Source: Lachnospiraceae bacterium (GTDB lineage: Bacteria > Bacillota_A > Clostridia > Lachnospirales > Lachnospiraceae). Taken from it: a DNA stretch of 21,933 bases. Position 1 is the first letter of the stretch, and each line of letters begins with the position of its first letter. The stretch lies in assembly GCA_017614185.1 (NCBI GenBank), contig JAGACI010000064.1:1-21933 (forward strand), read 5' to 3'. The translations under genes were made by a program, and so were the position numbers. Shown piece after piece: positions 7,887 through 16,398 of the stretch. The notes under the pieces are model-generated. The model made no database searches and was not told where the DNA came from. It saw only the letters and a list, made by a program, of their open reading frames with translations.

Positions 7887-8387
7887 ATGTTTAAGAAACT
7901 TTTTGATTACTGCAAGACAATGTATAAGAAGTACGAAGAGCTGGTGAATTACTTCATTGTAGGCGTTGCCACAACCGTGGTTTATTTCCTTGCCTGCCTC
8001 TTCTTTAAGATTTTCTGGGATCCCAACATCCCTTTTGAGAATGCCCTTATCAATTTCTGGGGCTGGGTTGTAGGCGTTATTTTTGCTTACTTCACAAACA
8101 GAGCCTTTGTGTTTAAGAGCAAAGATCCCAAAATGCTTGCTGAATTTGCCAAGTTCACTTTGGGACGAGTTGCCACTCTTTTCCTTGATATCTTTATCAT
8201 GTGGCTCTTTGTAAACGCTCTTGACTGGGGCCACTGGACCTACAAAGGATTTGACCTTGGATACTGGGTTGCAAAGTTCATCTCATGCGTACTTGTCATG
8301 ATTGCGAACTATGTAATCAGTAAGCTTGTTGTCTTTACAGGTAAGAACAAAAATAAGGAAGTTACCAATGAAGAAGTTGACGCTTAA
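7887..8387 (+). CDS. GtrA-like integral membrane protein
   Basis: A 166-residue protein with four predicted membrane helices. It matches the GtrA pattern: an N-terminal YFIVGVATTVVYFLAC helix, then WGWVVGVIFAYFTNRAFVFKSK at the second helix, and a last helix running into NYVISKLVVF. GtrA-type proteins are linked to moving or presenting undecaprenyl-phosphate-linked sugars for cell-surface glycosylation; exact function is often unproven. The ribosome-binding site AAAGGATTGTT precedes the ATG. Its 3' end overlaps lspA by 20 bp, implying coupled translation. Company with lspA and murG fits a cell-envelope role. Confidence 0.85.
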   Translation: MFKKLFDYCKTMYKKYEELVNYFIVGVATTVVYFLACLFFKIFWDPNIPFENALINFWGWVVGVIFAYFTNRAFVFKSKDPKMLAEFAKFTLGRVATLFLDIFIMWLFVNALDWGHWTYKGFDLGYWVAKFISCVLVMIANYVISKLVVFTGKNKNKEVTNEEVDA

Positions 8388-8916
8388 AAGGTCGGTTATC
8401 GCTGTTATTGCCATTGCTATACTGGTCTTTTTGGATCAGCTGACCAAGTACATTGTAAAAACCAATTTTGAACTTCACGAAACCAGGATGTTAATCGACG
8501 GCATTCTTCGTTTCAGATATATCGAAAACCCCGGAATGGCGTGGAGTATGCTTGAAGGAAAGCAGCTTCTCTTTGCTATCATCACTCCGATAGTTGTGTT
8601 TTTTATCGGTAAAACATTTATATGTCTCCCCGAAACCAAAAGATATAACGCCATCCGTATTTTATGCGTGCTTATCATTTCTGGTGCCATCGGAAACTTT
8701 ATCGACAGAGTCTGGGGCGGTGAGACACTTTTTACCGGCGGAGTTGTCGATTTCATTGATTTTTACATTATCAATTTCCCTGTTTTCAATGTGGCGGATA
8801 TCTATGTTACATGTTCAGAGATTCTGTTGATTATTCTTCTCATCTTTGTTTACAAGGATGAGGATTTTAAGATAATAATAAGCAGCTGTACCGATTTCAA
8901 GAAAGGGGATAAATGA
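8368..8916 (+). CDS. lspA: Lipoprotein signal peptidase (signal peptidase II)
   Basis: A 182-residue membrane aspartyl protease that cleaves prolipoprotein signal peptides before the lipid-modified cysteine. The visible family motifs are FLDQLTKYIV, the NPG motif in YIENPGMAWSML, the first catalytic Asp113 in GAIGNFIDRV and the second Asp144 in FNVADIYV; DFIDFY lies between them. Four hydrophobic helices are present. The start at 8368 (MKKLTLKRS) has AAGGAAG nearby; the frame continues further upstream inside gtrA without family similarity. Likely substrates encoded in this window are MetQ and the lipoprotein at 10755-11792. The C-terminal tail of about 25 residues past the last helix is a little longer than usual. 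Confidence 0.95.
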   Translation: MKKLTLKRSVIAVIAIAILVFLDQLTKYIVKTNFELHETRMLIDGILRFRYIENPGMAWSMLEGKQLLFAIITPIVVFFIGKTFICLPETKRYNAIRILCVLIISGAIGNFIDRVWGGETLFTGGVVDFIDFYIINFPVFNVADIYVTCSEILLIILLIFVYKDEDFKIIISSCTDFKKGDK

Positions 8917-9155
8917 TGAAGTATAAGACACAAGGTACTTGTTCTACAATGATTGATCTGGAACTTGACGGCGATATTATCAAGTCAGTTTCTTTTACAG
9001 GCGGTTGTAACGGAAACCTTCAGGGCATCAGCAAGCTCGTTGAAGGTATGAAAAAAGATGACGCCATAGCAAAATTAAAGGGTATCAAATGCGGCTTTAA
9101 GAACACTTCCTGCCCCGATCAGCTGGCACACGCTTTGGAGGCATACACAGAATGA
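8916..9155 (+). CDS. Small TSCPD-domain protein (TIGR03905-like)
   Basis: A 79-residue protein with four cysteines in GTCS, GGCNG, IKCGF and TSCPDQ. The C-terminal TSCPD motif is the domain also found at the end of some vitamin B12-dependent ribonucleotide reductases. Free-standing copies are common in clostridia and are uncharacterised. The spaced cysteines suggest metal or redox binding; that is inference. Two adjacent ATGs exist: 8913 (overlapping the lspA stop as ATGA) and 8916 (TGATG). I prefer 8916 because GGGG is seven bases upstream of it rather than four. It overlaps murG by 4 bp (ATGA), so its translation is tied to both neighbours. Confidence 0.85.
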   Translation: MKYKTQGTCSTMIDLELDGDIIKSVSFTGGCNGNLQGISKLVEGMKKDDAIAKLKGIKCGFKNTSCPDQLAHALEAYTE

Positions 9156-10225
9156 AAAAGATAGTTCTTACAGGCGGAGGTACTGCAGGTCACGTAACTG
9201 CAAACATCGCTCTTTTACCTTATCTTAAAAATGAAGGTTATGAAGTCAGCTATATCGGCTCCTACGACGGAATCGAAAAGCGTCTGATTGCCGATTTTGA
9301 CATTCCTTACTACGGAATAGCAACAGGTAAATTCAGAAGGTACTTCGATCCCAAGAATTTTTCCGATCCTTTCAGAGTAATCAAAGGATTTGCCGAGGCG
9401 AAAAAGGTTCTTAAAGAGATTAAACCCGATGTATTATTCTCCAAGGGCGGATTTGTGTCCGTTCCCGTTGTAAGAGCTGCTGCAGCATTAAAGATTCCCT
9501 GCATTATACACGAATCCGATATGACTCCGGGTCTTGCCAACAAGCTCTGTCTTCCTGTTGCGAAGAAGCTTTGCTGCAACTTCCCCGAGACCATGAAGTA
9601 CGTAAAGGAAGGCAATGCGCTTCTTACAGGTACTCCGATTCGTGATGAACTGTTAAAAGGAAATGCTGAAGAAGGATATAAGTTATGCGGTTTCACCCAC
9701 GACAAACCTGTAATTATGGTTATCGGCGGAAGCCAGGGTGCCGCAGCCATCAATAAAACTGTAAGAGACGGTCTTAACGAGATACTTAAGGACTTCCAGG
9801 TTGTTCACCTTTGCGGCAGAGAAAAAGTCGACAACATGCTCCTTAATGTTGAAGGCTACAAACAGTTTGAGTATTTAAAGAGCGAATTAAAAGATGTTTT
9901 TGCCATGGCTGATCTTGTTATTTCAAGAGCCGGTGCAAACTCCATCTGCGAGCTTCTTGCATTAAAGAAACCCAATATACTGATTCCTCTTCCCACCTCT
10001 CAAAGCAGAGGCGACCAGCTTCTTAATGCAGCCTCATTTGAAGCACAGGGCTTCAGTATTGTTATAAACGAAGATGACCTATCTGAAAAATACCTCATGG
10101 AGAAGATTCACGAGCTGTATTTTTCAAAGCAAAGTTATATCGATGCCATGAAAAACAGCGGACAGCAGAACGCTACCGGAACAATCATTAAACTTATTAA
10201 TGAGGTGGCCGAGTCCAAAAAATAG
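9152..10225 (+). CDS. murG: MurG, UDP-GlcNAc:lipid I N-acetylglucosaminyltransferase
   Basis: A 357-residue GT-B transferase that adds GlcNAc to lipid I to make lipid II at the inner face of the membrane. The N-terminal glycine loop GGGTAGHVTANIAL (8-21), the second loop VIGGSQGAAAIN (about 191-202) and the UDP-GlcNAc-binding SRAGANSICELLALKKPNILIPLP (about 262) are all intact. The segments YIGSYDGIEKRLI, SKGGFVSVPV and HESDMTPGLAN also fit. It is the last gene of the operon and sits away from the usual division/cell-wall cluster. An intrinsic terminator starts 4 bp after its stop. Confidence 0.95.
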   Translation: MKKIVLTGGGTAGHVTANIALLPYLKNEGYEVSYIGSYDGIEKRLIADFDIPYYGIATGKFRRYFDPKNFSDPFRVIKGFAEAKKVLKEIKPDVLFSKGGFVSVPVVRAAAALKIPCIIHESDMTPGLANKLCLPVAKKLCCNFPETMKYVKEGNALLTGTPIRDELLKGNAEEGYKLCGFTHDKPVIMVIGGSQGAAAINKTVRDGLNEILKDFQVVHLCGREKVDNMLLNVEGYKQFEYLKSELKDVFAMADLVISRAGANSICELLALKKPNILIPLPTSQSRGDQLLNAASFEAQGFSIVINEDDLSEKYLMEKIHELYFSKQSYIDAMKNSGQQNATGTIIKLINEVAESKK

Positions 10226-10228
10226 GCA

Positions 10229-10260
10229 ACAAAAAAGCACTCAACCGAGTGCTTTTTTGT
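10229..10260. terminator. Bidirectional intrinsic terminator
   Basis: A perfect 14-bp inverted repeat (10229-10242 and 10247-10260) with a 4-nt loop AACC. It consists of a GCACTC/GAGTGC core flanked by A6 on one side and T6 on the other. It therefore ends murG transcription on the plus strand and the GNAT gene (stop at 10267) on the minus strand. Confidence 0.93.
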
Positions 10261-10266
10261 TTACTG

Positions 10267-10746
10267 TTAAGCCTTTGAAACAAGCGTACTGTATATTGTC
10301 TTCTCAGGTTCGGAATCAGGAATCTTGCTTCCCTTAAGACAAGCCTCATAAAAGCTTAATGCGTGATCCATCCAGCCGATTATCGCATATCCGTAGCCGG
10401 CTTCTCTCATTCCGTCAAGGGTTGCATATAAAAGTGCCTGGCCGATTCCTGCACCTTTAAGACCGGGCTTTACACCGATAGGTCCGAAGTATCCTTTGGC
10501 GGTTGCGTCATAACAGGATACACCTACTATCTCGTGATCTTTTACCGCTGCGTATGCTGAGATTGGACTGTTGGTAAAAGCGTTGGCAGTTTCGCTGTAC
10601 CATCCGTCTCCATAGTGCTCTTTCATGAAGTTTAATACTTTTTCTTTATCGGGGCTTAGTACTCTTACAACGCTAACCCCGTTATCTTTAAGTTTATCTC
10701 CGATATCTTTCTTGCCCATATCATAGAGATTAACCAGGAAATCCAT
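10267..10746 (-). CDS. GNAT-family N-acetyltransferase
   Basis: A 159-residue single-domain GNAT protein. The acetyl-CoA-binding motif A is GPIGVKPGLKGAGIGQALLYATL (about 89-111), with the KGAGIG pyrophosphate loop. A preceding strand (AYAAVKDHEIVGVSCYDA) and following segment (GYGYAIIGWMDHALSFYEAC) fit the fold. The acceptor substrate cannot be inferred. Its AGGAGG ribosome-binding site overlaps the TAG stop of the upstream lipoprotein gene, 8 bp away, so the two are probably co-translated. It ends at the bidirectional terminator. Confidence 0.85.
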   Translation of the reverse strand: MDFLVNLYDMGKKDIGDKLKDNGVSVVRVLSPDKEKVLNFMKEHYGDGWYSETANAFTNSPISAYAAVKDHEIVGVSCYDATAKGYFGPIGVKPGLKGAGIGQALLYATLDGMREAGYGYAIIGWMDHALSFYEACLKGSKIPDSEPEKTIYSTLVSKA

Positions 10747-10754
10747 ACTTCCTC

Positions 10755-11792
10755 CTAATACAGGTTCTTAAATACGTCCCTGCGATTATATTTCTTGCCG
10801 TTTGAAACGATTGTCTCGGCGTCATCCATATAAAGCCAGCCTTCGATGTTGTCAGCTCTCTTCATGTATATCCAATGTGCATCGTCAGTCTGAGTAAACT
10901 TGACTTCCTCATTGGACTTGGGAGCTGAAACCTGCTTGGCTGATGTGCTTCTCGTCTCGTATAAATATAAATCAATAAGCTGGGTTATCGGCTCGGTATT
11001 CTGGTCTTCATAAGGATAGAGGATATCACCCTTATGCATCTTGAAGTTTGATGTAAGCTGCTGGTCCGAACCTGCAGTCCAGATGGCCGGAGCTTTCCAG
11101 TTCTGAAGAATGTGCAGATCATAAGCTGATTCAATCTGGCCGTTACCTTTTATAACAAAGTATTCGTCATCAGGAAAATACGGAACATGGCCAAGGCAGT
11201 ATGTTCCCGAACCGGTGAATCTTATAAAGTATGTAAGCGGTGTTCCGTTTGCGCCATAATCCAATATAGCAACTTCTCTGTATCTGTCTCTGGTATCAAT
11301 ATCAGTAATGAAATATGATACAAGATTAGGATCCTGGATATGAATACCCTGGTCACTTAAGAACAAAGTATATTTATAATCGCCTCCGTTTATTGTAAAT
11401 GCGTCAACCGCCGTTCCGTACTCGGCAATGGAATTTCTTGATGCATTGTAATAAACGGTATCAAGGTTTCCGTCACAGTCTAAATCCACAAGGCAGCTCT
11501 GGCCAACCGGAACCTCTTCCATGTAGTCATTATCATAATCAAGGAAGTCTATAAGATAATCGCCGTCGATTTCATCTGAAGAATCGCCGTCTTCATCGAC
11601 CTCTTCTTCGTTTGATCCCCCGGGTCCTTCTGTATATTCCATGGTATTCTCGTCGAAAATCTCCATGAAATGAGATTCGGGATCAACCGTAACAACCTCG
11701 GTTTTACCGAGGTTATCAAAGGCACATCCCGAAAAAAGCAATGTCGTAATGACCAATATTCCCGATGTTTTAATTAATGAAAGTCTTTTCAC
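10755..11792 (-). CDS. Hypothetical lipoprotein with acidic linker and Ca-binding-like loop
   Basis: A 345-residue exported lipoprotein: a basic N-terminus, a hydrophobic segment and lipobox LFSGC with Cys23. Residues about 60-92 form a very acidic, probably disordered linker. DLDCDGNLD (103-111) matches the DxDxDGxxD calcium loop seen in EF-hand and VCBS-like proteins. A mixed beta-rich middle follows, and the end (about 290-340, with WIYMKRADNIEGWLYMDD) resembles a bacterial SH3-like repeat. I do not recognise the family. The start is GTG (11790-11792), preceded by GGAGG at good spacing. It lies 69 bp after patB with no clear terminator between, so it may belong to the sulfur operon or have its own promoter. 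Its signal would be processed by LspA. Confidence 0.8.
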   Translation of the reverse strand: MKRLSLIKTSGILVITTLLFSGCAFDNLGKTEVVTVDPESHFMEIFDENTMEYTEGPGGSNEEEVDEDGDSSDEIDGDYLIDFLDYDNDYMEEVPVGQSCLVDLDCDGNLDTVYYNASRNSIAEYGTAVDAFTINGGDYKYTLFLSDQGIHIQDPNLVSYFITDIDTRDRYREVAILDYGANGTPLTYFIRFTGSGTYCLGHVPYFPDDEYFVIKGNGQIESAYDLHILQNWKAPAIWTAGSDQQLTSNFKMHKGDILYPYEDQNTEPITQLIDLYLYETRSTSAKQVSAPKSNEEVKFTQTDDAHWIYMKRADNIEGWLYMDDAETIVSNGKKYNRRDVFKNLY

Positions 11793-11861
11793 CAGGTGCC
11801 TCCAAAATAGTCTTACATCCTCCTATATTTTAAGATATTTTGGTGGGTTTGTAAACGTGGA

Positions 11862-13043
11862 TTACAATCCTGCAAAGGCGGTTTTTATACTTTCAAGTGC
11901 TTTGGTGAGTGTTAATCTTGGACAGGCTACATTTATTCGCTGGTAGCCTCTTCCTTCGGTTCCAAACATTCTTCCCGGATCAAACCATACCTTAGCTTCA
12001 TTGACAAGAATTCGATTTATTTCATCGTCACTAAGGCCAAATTCTCTGAAGTCGAGCCATACAAGATAAAGGCCTTCCTGCTCTGCTACCTTTATCTTTG
12101 GTATGTTTTCAGAGATAAACTGCTTCGTATACTCTATGTTGCCGCGGATATATTCCAGTAGCGCTTCATACCACTCCTCGCCTTTTGAATAAGCTGTCTC
12201 GCAGGCAACTATTCCGGGAAGGCTTATCTCACAGTATCCCGTAGAGTCAAGCGCCTGTTTGAAGCGCTGCCTTAATTTGTAATCCTTAATAAATATGTTA
12301 GAGACCTGAAGTCCGGCAAGGTTAAATGTTTTGCTTGGTGAAGTGCAGATAACGCTTATGTCTGCAAAGCTCTCCTTAATATCAGCAAACACTTTGTGCC
12401 TGCCTTTGAAAACAAAATCCGAATGAATTTCATCGCTTACCACGATTACTCTGTTTCTTAAACAGATTTCGCCAAGCCTTGTCAGTTCTTCCTCGCTCCA
12501 AACTCGTCCGACAGGGTTATGAGGACTGCAAAGAATAAAAAGCTTAACCTTGTTATCAATTATCTTTTTTTCAAAGTCATCAAAGTCTATCTCATAGTGA
12601 CCATCTTTATTAACAAGAGCATTATTTATAACATGTCTCTTGTTCTGAAGAATGACTTCCGAAAAAGGATAATAAACCGGCTGCTGGATAAGAACATTAT
12701 CTCCGACCTCAGTGAATGCTCTAATTGCAGTTGAAATAGCAAACACAATCCCGGGAGTTTTAATAAGCCAGGACTCCTCAACGTTCCATCCATGGTGCTT
12801 GTTCATCCACTGCTTCACGATTTCAAAGTATTTCTCATCGGTGTCGCTGTAGCCGTAAATACCATGACCTATAGCCTCTTTAAGAGCGTCCACAATATAG
12901 GAGGATGTCTTAAAGTCCATATCAGCAACCCACATGGGGAGCACATCTTCCGGTTTGCCATGACTTTTGGCGAAGTCATATTTTAGGCTTCTTGTTCCTT
13001 TTCTGTTTATACAGTCGTCAAAATCGATATTAGTCTCTGCCAT
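11862..13043 (-). CDS. patB: PatB/MalY-type cystathionine beta-lyase (C-S lyase)
   Basis: A 393-residue fold-type-I PLP enzyme of the MalY/PatB subfamily. Features are the N-terminal DVLPMWVADMDFKT, the substrate segment LCSPHNPVGRVW, Asp204 in VVSDEIHSDF which contacts the PLP ring nitrogen, and Lys238 in TSPSKTFNLAG which forms the Schiff base; a C-terminal RINVACPR arginine binds the carboxylate. Such enzymes cleave cystathionine to homocysteine, pyruvate and ammonia, and also cysteine or S-alkyl-cysteines. Plain aminotransferase activity is the main alternative. It is last of the sulfur genes, 16 bp after the CMD gene, with AAAGG eight bases before the ATG. Confidence 0.9.
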   Translation of the reverse strand: MAETNIDFDDCINRKGTRSLKYDFAKSHGKPEDVLPMWVADMDFKTSSYIVDALKEAIGHGIYGYSDTDEKYFEIVKQWMNKHHGWNVEESWLIKTPGIVFAISTAIRAFTEVGDNVLIQQPVYYPFSEVILQNKRHVINNALVNKDGHYEIDFDDFEKKIIDNKVKLFILCSPHNPVGRVWSEEELTRLGEICLRNRVIVVSDEIHSDFVFKGRHKVFADIKESFADISVICTSPSKTFNLAGLQVSNIFIKDYKLRQRFKQALDSTGYCEISLPGIVACETAYSKGEEWYEALLEYIRGNIEYTKQFISENIPKIKVAEQEGLYLVWLDFREFGLSDDEINRILVNEAKVWFDPGRMFGTEGRGYQRINVACPRLTLTKALESIKTAFAGL

Positions 13044-13059
13044 ATTTACTGCCTTTATA

Positions 13060-13614
13060 TTATTTTATTCCCTGTCTCCATGTTGCAGGTTTGAATTCGT
13101 TTATAATGGGAAGTAATCTCTGATCAACATCAATCTTTAATACAGAGTTGAAGTTGTTTGTTGCAATCATCTGTCCTGCAAATCCGACAATGACTACAAT
13201 CTCCTTGTCGTTAAAGAATTTTCTTAATCTATCAAAAATCTCATCGGAAACAGATGTGGGATCCTTAACGATTGCCTGTGCAAGGTCTGTAAGAACCTGC
13301 TCCTTCCCATCATAAACAAGGTTTGCAGGGTCAAGTCCAAGGCCCTTTACATCGCTTATGAAGAATAATGAGCAAAGCTGGCATGAATTGGTTGTAGAGA
13401 TTGCGTGTGCATATAAAATCGCATCCTTCTCTCCGATAACCTCTACAAGACGATTCCAGGATGTGTACCATCCCATGAATGCATCATATGTTGCGGCATC
13501 ATTTAAGAGACCTCTTTTCATATTTGTAACGGCATTTCTGCCTGCAAGCTCGTCGTAACGCTCTCTTTCAGCACCTGTTGTTTCGTTCTGCTCTAAAAGT
13601 TTAATTCTGGCCAT
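13060..13614 (-). CDS. Carboxymuconolactone decarboxylase/AhpD-like protein with CxxC
   Basis: A 184-residue mostly helical protein of the CMD/AhpD superfamily. The redox motif is in ISTTNSCQLCSLFF, giving Cys78-x-x-Cys81; the typical AhpD motif is ExxxxxxCxxCxxxH, and the downstream histidine is not present here, which is unusual. Family members with CxxC reduce peroxides or act as thiol oxidoreductases. A C-terminal repeat-like helical half (VVIVGFAGQMIATNNFNSVL) follows. AAGGAGATAATAGAA precedes the ATG. It lies between an iron-type alcohol dehydrogenase (21 bp) and patB (16 bp) in the sulfur operon; a role in thiol or peroxide handling would fit, but this is inference. Confidence 0.78.
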   Translation of the reverse strand: MARIKLLEQNETTGAERERYDELAGRNAVTNMKRGLLNDAATYDAFMGWYTSWNRLVEVIGEKDAILYAHAISTTNSCQLCSLFFISDVKGLGLDPANLVYDGKEQVLTDLAQAIVKDPTSVSDEIFDRLRKFFNDKEIVVIVGFAGQMIATNNFNSVLKIDVDQRLLPIINEFKPATWRQGIK

Positions 13615-13635
13615 TTCTATTATCTCCTTTTTAGC

Positions 13636-14796
13636 TTATAATGCAAGTTTCAAAATATCTGTTATGTTCGTAGCATCAAGCGGGTAATAGTGTCCCACTT
13701 TTCCGTTTCTGACGGCTCTCTTTGCCATCTCATCGAAATGTTTCTCGTCTATCCCAAGTTCACTAAGCTTTGTCTTAACGCCGAGTTTTTTGAAAAACGC
13801 TTCAAGGGCGTCAGCTAAAGCATAAGCTCTTTCTTTTTCACTGTAATCATGGCTGTCCACACCATACACTCTTGATGCAAGAAGTGCCGGTCTCCAAGGC
13901 TTTTTTTCAGCCACATATTTTACCCAGGCGACAAATACAATCGCCATTCCCTCGCCGTGAGTAATGTTGTACTGCGCTGACAGCTCATGTTCTATTCTGT
14001 GAGAACCCCAGTCAGCGCTTCTTCCTGCGTCAAGGAAGTTATTGTGCGCAACACTTGCGAGCCACTGAATCTCTCCTCTGGCATTTAAATCCTTCGAATC
14101 TTTTAACAGCCTGTCAGCATTTAATGTCAGTGCTCTTATAGCGCCTTCAATAAGATAATCTGTTGTATCTGAGTTTGGAGTATCCGAGAAATACCTCTCC
14201 AGCAAATGAGCCAGGATATCCGCAATCCCCACCGCCGTTTGATAGGCGGGGAGATTTACGGTGTATTTCGGATTCATAATGGCGAACTTAGGCATTATCC
14301 TGTCATCTTCAAATCCCAGCTTCCATTCTCCCTTTGAAAGGATTGCCGCATTGGATGTCTCTGAACCGCTTGATGCAGTCGTCGCAATAACGCCAATGGG
14401 TAATACCTTTTCAGGAACAACTCCTTTTTCAAAGAAATCCCAGGGATCTCCTTCGTATGGAATCGCAATGGAAAGTGCTTTCGCCGTGTCGATTGAACTT
14501 CCGCCTCCTACAGCCAGAACGAAGTCAACATCATTCTCTTTTCCGATTTTGGCAAGTTTACTGACAAGCTCTATACTCGGATTCGGTACAACTTCGCCGC
14601 TTTCATAGAACTTGATTCCAAGCTCTTTCACGGCTTCTTCGATCACAGCATATATTCCCAAATCCTTGATAAAGTCACCGCTGTAAACCAAAAGCAGGCT
14701 TTTAACGTTATTATCCTTCAGTAATCCCGTAAGCTTCTTTTCACTCGATTCGCCAAAAACGATCTTGGCGGGATTGTAGTAGGCAAAGTCAATCAT
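13636..14796 (-). CDS. Iron-containing alcohol dehydrogenase (YqhD/BdhA-like)
   Basis: A 386-residue group III alcohol dehydrogenase. The nucleotide-binding motif VLAVGGGSSIDTAKALS is at about 94-110, with PIGVIATTASSGSETSNAAI after it. Metal ligands by family position are Asp193 and His197 (GIADILAH), His266 (SHRIEHELS) and His280 (THGEGMA). Length and the YYNPAKIVFGE start match butanol dehydrogenase/YqhD proteins that reduce aldehydes with NAD(P)H. Substrate unknown. Its AGGAGG overlaps the TAG stop of metQ, so it is translationally coupled to a methionine transporter, an unusual partner. It may deal with an aldehyde from sulfur-compound breakdown, or be a passenger gene. Confidence 0.9.
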   Translation of the reverse strand: MIDFAYYNPAKIVFGESSEKKLTGLLKDNNVKSLLLVYSGDFIKDLGIYAVIEEAVKELGIKFYESGEVVPNPSIELVSKLAKIGKENDVDFVLAVGGGSSIDTAKALSIAIPYEGDPWDFFEKGVVPEKVLPIGVIATTASSGSETSNAAILSKGEWKLGFEDDRIMPKFAIMNPKYTVNLPAYQTAVGIADILAHLLERYFSDTPNSDTTDYLIEGAIRALTLNADRLLKDSKDLNARGEIQWLASVAHNNFLDAGRSADWGSHRIEHELSAQYNITHGEGMAIVFVAWVKYVAEKKPWRPALLASRVYGVDSHDYSEKERAYALADALEAFFKKLGVKTKLSELGIDEKHFDEMAKRAVRNGKVGHYYPLDATNITDILKLAL

Positions 14797-14805
14797 GATA
14801 TCCTC

Positions 14806-15711
14806 CTAGTAAAGCGGAACAACCGCTCCGTCATATTTTCCTTCGATAAATGCCTTGATTTCGGGTCCCTGAAGAACCTCTACCAAAGTCTTAAGTGCAG
14901 CGTCATCAGCCTTTTCGGGAGATGTTGCGATAATGTTTCCATAAGTCTGTGCTGCAAGTCCGTCGTTAGCTTCAACTGCAAGAGCCTGGCTTACATGAAG
15001 GCCACCCTCGATTGCGTAGTTACCGTTGATAACTGCTACTTCTACATCAGGAAGTGCTGCAACAAGCTGCTCGGGAGCAAGCTCCTTAAACTGAATGTTC
15101 TTGGGGTTCTCAACAATATCTTCTACTGTAGCATTGATTCCTGCATCATCTTTTAATGTAAGGAGGCCTTCCTGTGCAAGTAAGAGAAGTGCTCTTGCTT
15201 CATTGGTTACGTTATTGGGAACTGCTACCAAAGCTCCGTCAGGAAGCTCTGCAAGATCTGTGGTTTTGCCTGCATAAATTCCGAAAGGCTCATAGTGAAC
15301 AGCACCTATTGAAACAAGGTCTGAACCGTTCTCTTTGTTGAACTGCTCAAGGTAAGGAACGTGCTGGAAGTAGTTGGCATCAAGGCTTCCCTCGATAACG
15401 CCGGTGTTGGGTGTGATGGAATCTTCAAGTTCAACGATTTCAAGATTGATACCCTTTGCCTCAAGTAAGGGCTTTGCTTCCTGCAAAATCTCTGAATGAG
15501 GTGTAATGTTTGCGCCAACTTTGATTGTTACTGTTTCTGCGGGAGCTGCTTCCTCTTCGGTTGCCGCTGTTTCCTCTGTTGCTGCAGAAGTTGCTGTTTC
15601 AGCAGCTTCAATGTTCTTGTTGTCTTCTGCTTTTGTCTGTGCGCTTCCGCATCCTGCAAATGCCGCTACAAGTGCACCTGTTAATAAGATTGATAAAATT
15701 CTTTTTTTCAT
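14806..15711 (-). CDS. metQ: Methionine ABC transporter substrate-binding lipoprotein
   Basis: A 301-residue NlpA/MetQ-family lipoprotein. The signal peptide ends at lipobox AFAGC (Cys21). Residues about 22-60 are an Ala/Thr/Glu-rich low-complexity tether. The binding domain starts at VTIKVGANITPHSEIL, and has the family segments DANYFQHVPYLEQFN, VHYEPFGIYAGK, VAVPNNVTNEARALLLLAQEGL and AVINGNYAIEGG. It captures methionine (possibly D-Met or derivatives) and delivers it to MetI-MetN. GAGGAG lies about ten bases before the ATG. It follows metI after 33 bp and needs LspA for maturation. The extended tether makes it slightly longer than many homologues. Confidence 0.94.
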   Translation of the reverse strand: MKKRILSILLTGALVAAFAGCGSAQTKAEDNKNIEAAETATSAATEETAATEEEAAPAETVTIKVGANITPHSEILQEAKPLLEAKGINLEIVELEDSITPNTGVIEGSLDANYFQHVPYLEQFNKENGSDLVSIGAVHYEPFGIYAGKTTDLAELPDGALVAVPNNVTNEARALLLLAQEGLLTLKDDAGINATVEDIVENPKNIQFKELAPEQLVAALPDVEVAVINGNYAIEGGLHVSQALAVEANDGLAAQTYGNIIATSPEKADDAALKTLVEVLQGPEIKAFIEGKYDGAVVPLY

Positions 15712-15744
15712 AATACTGTTTCTCCTCTTTCTACGTTTAAATTT

Positions 15745-16398
15745 TTATACTTTTCTTTTTTTCTTGGCGATATAGCCGCCGGCTTCCTGAATCAGCATTA
15801 CCATGATTACAAGAAGTGTAACTGTGGTCCACAGAACCTCTTTCTGGTATCTGTAGTATCCATATTGGAGAGCTATGGCTCCAAGTCCACCGCCTCCGAT
15901 AACTCCCGCCATTGCGGAGTATCCCAGTACAGTCGCCACATTTATTGCTCCTCCCAGCAGTAATGAGGGAGTAGCTTCAGGAAGAATGAAGTGGATAATT
16001 GTGTACAAAGGGGATGCTCCCATGGCGGTTGCTGCCTCAATTATTCCCGGTGAGACCTCGCAGAGAGATGACTCTACCATTCTTGCCACAATCGGGATTG
16101 TCCCGACAGTCAAAGGGACAATGGATGCGACTGTTCCTATGGAAGAACCCGTCACAAACCTTGTAAACGGAATCAACAAAACCAGAAGAATCAGGAAAGG
16201 TAACGATCTTAAGATGTTTACTATCGTTCCGAGAACCAGATTAACCGGTTTGTTTTCCAGCAGTCTTCCCTTTGAAGTGGCGTATAGGACGACACCCAGG
16301 GGGAGACCTAAAATGTATGATATCAGGGCCGAGAAAAAGGTCATTTCCAATGTTTCGAGAATACCCATTTTAATGGCATCTACTATGTATTCGCTCAT
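15745..16398 (-). CDS. metI: Methionine ABC transporter permease
   Basis: A 217-residue permease with about five membrane helices. The coupling (EAA-type) loop is GIIEAATAMGASPLYTIIHFILPEA, which docks on MetN. Other family segments are LPLGVVLYATSKG, NILRSLPFLILLVLLIPFTRF and GYSAMAGVIGGGGLG. Two copies form the pore for methionine import. The ATG overlaps the metN stop by 4 bp (ATGA), with GGAGGTGAC upstream inside metN, so the two are coupled. Confidence 0.94.
   Translation of the reverse strand: MSEYIVDAIKMGILETLEMTFFSALISYILGLPLGVVLYATSKGRLLENKPVNLVLGTIVNILRSLPFLILLVLLIPFTRFVTGSSIGTVASIVPLTVGTIPIVARMVESSLCEVSPGIIEAATAMGASPLYTIIHFILPEATPSLLLGGAINVATVLGYSAMAGVIGGGGLGAIALQYGYYRYQKEVLWTTVTLLVIMVMLIQEAGGYIAKKKRKV

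Noticed and set aside
11806..11824. AGGAGG followed directly by ATG TAA, a start-stop mini-ORF before the lipoprotein gene
   Set aside because: The ribosome-binding site has no spacer to the ATG, so initiation there is unlikely; the lipoprotein has its own GGAGG and GTG.
15496..15684. Plus-strand ORF extremely rich in cysteine opposite the metQ N-terminus
   Set aside because: It is the mirror of the Ala-rich (GCA/GCT) tether and signal peptide of MetQ read on the other strand. It has no good ribosome-binding site, and metQ is a clear gene.
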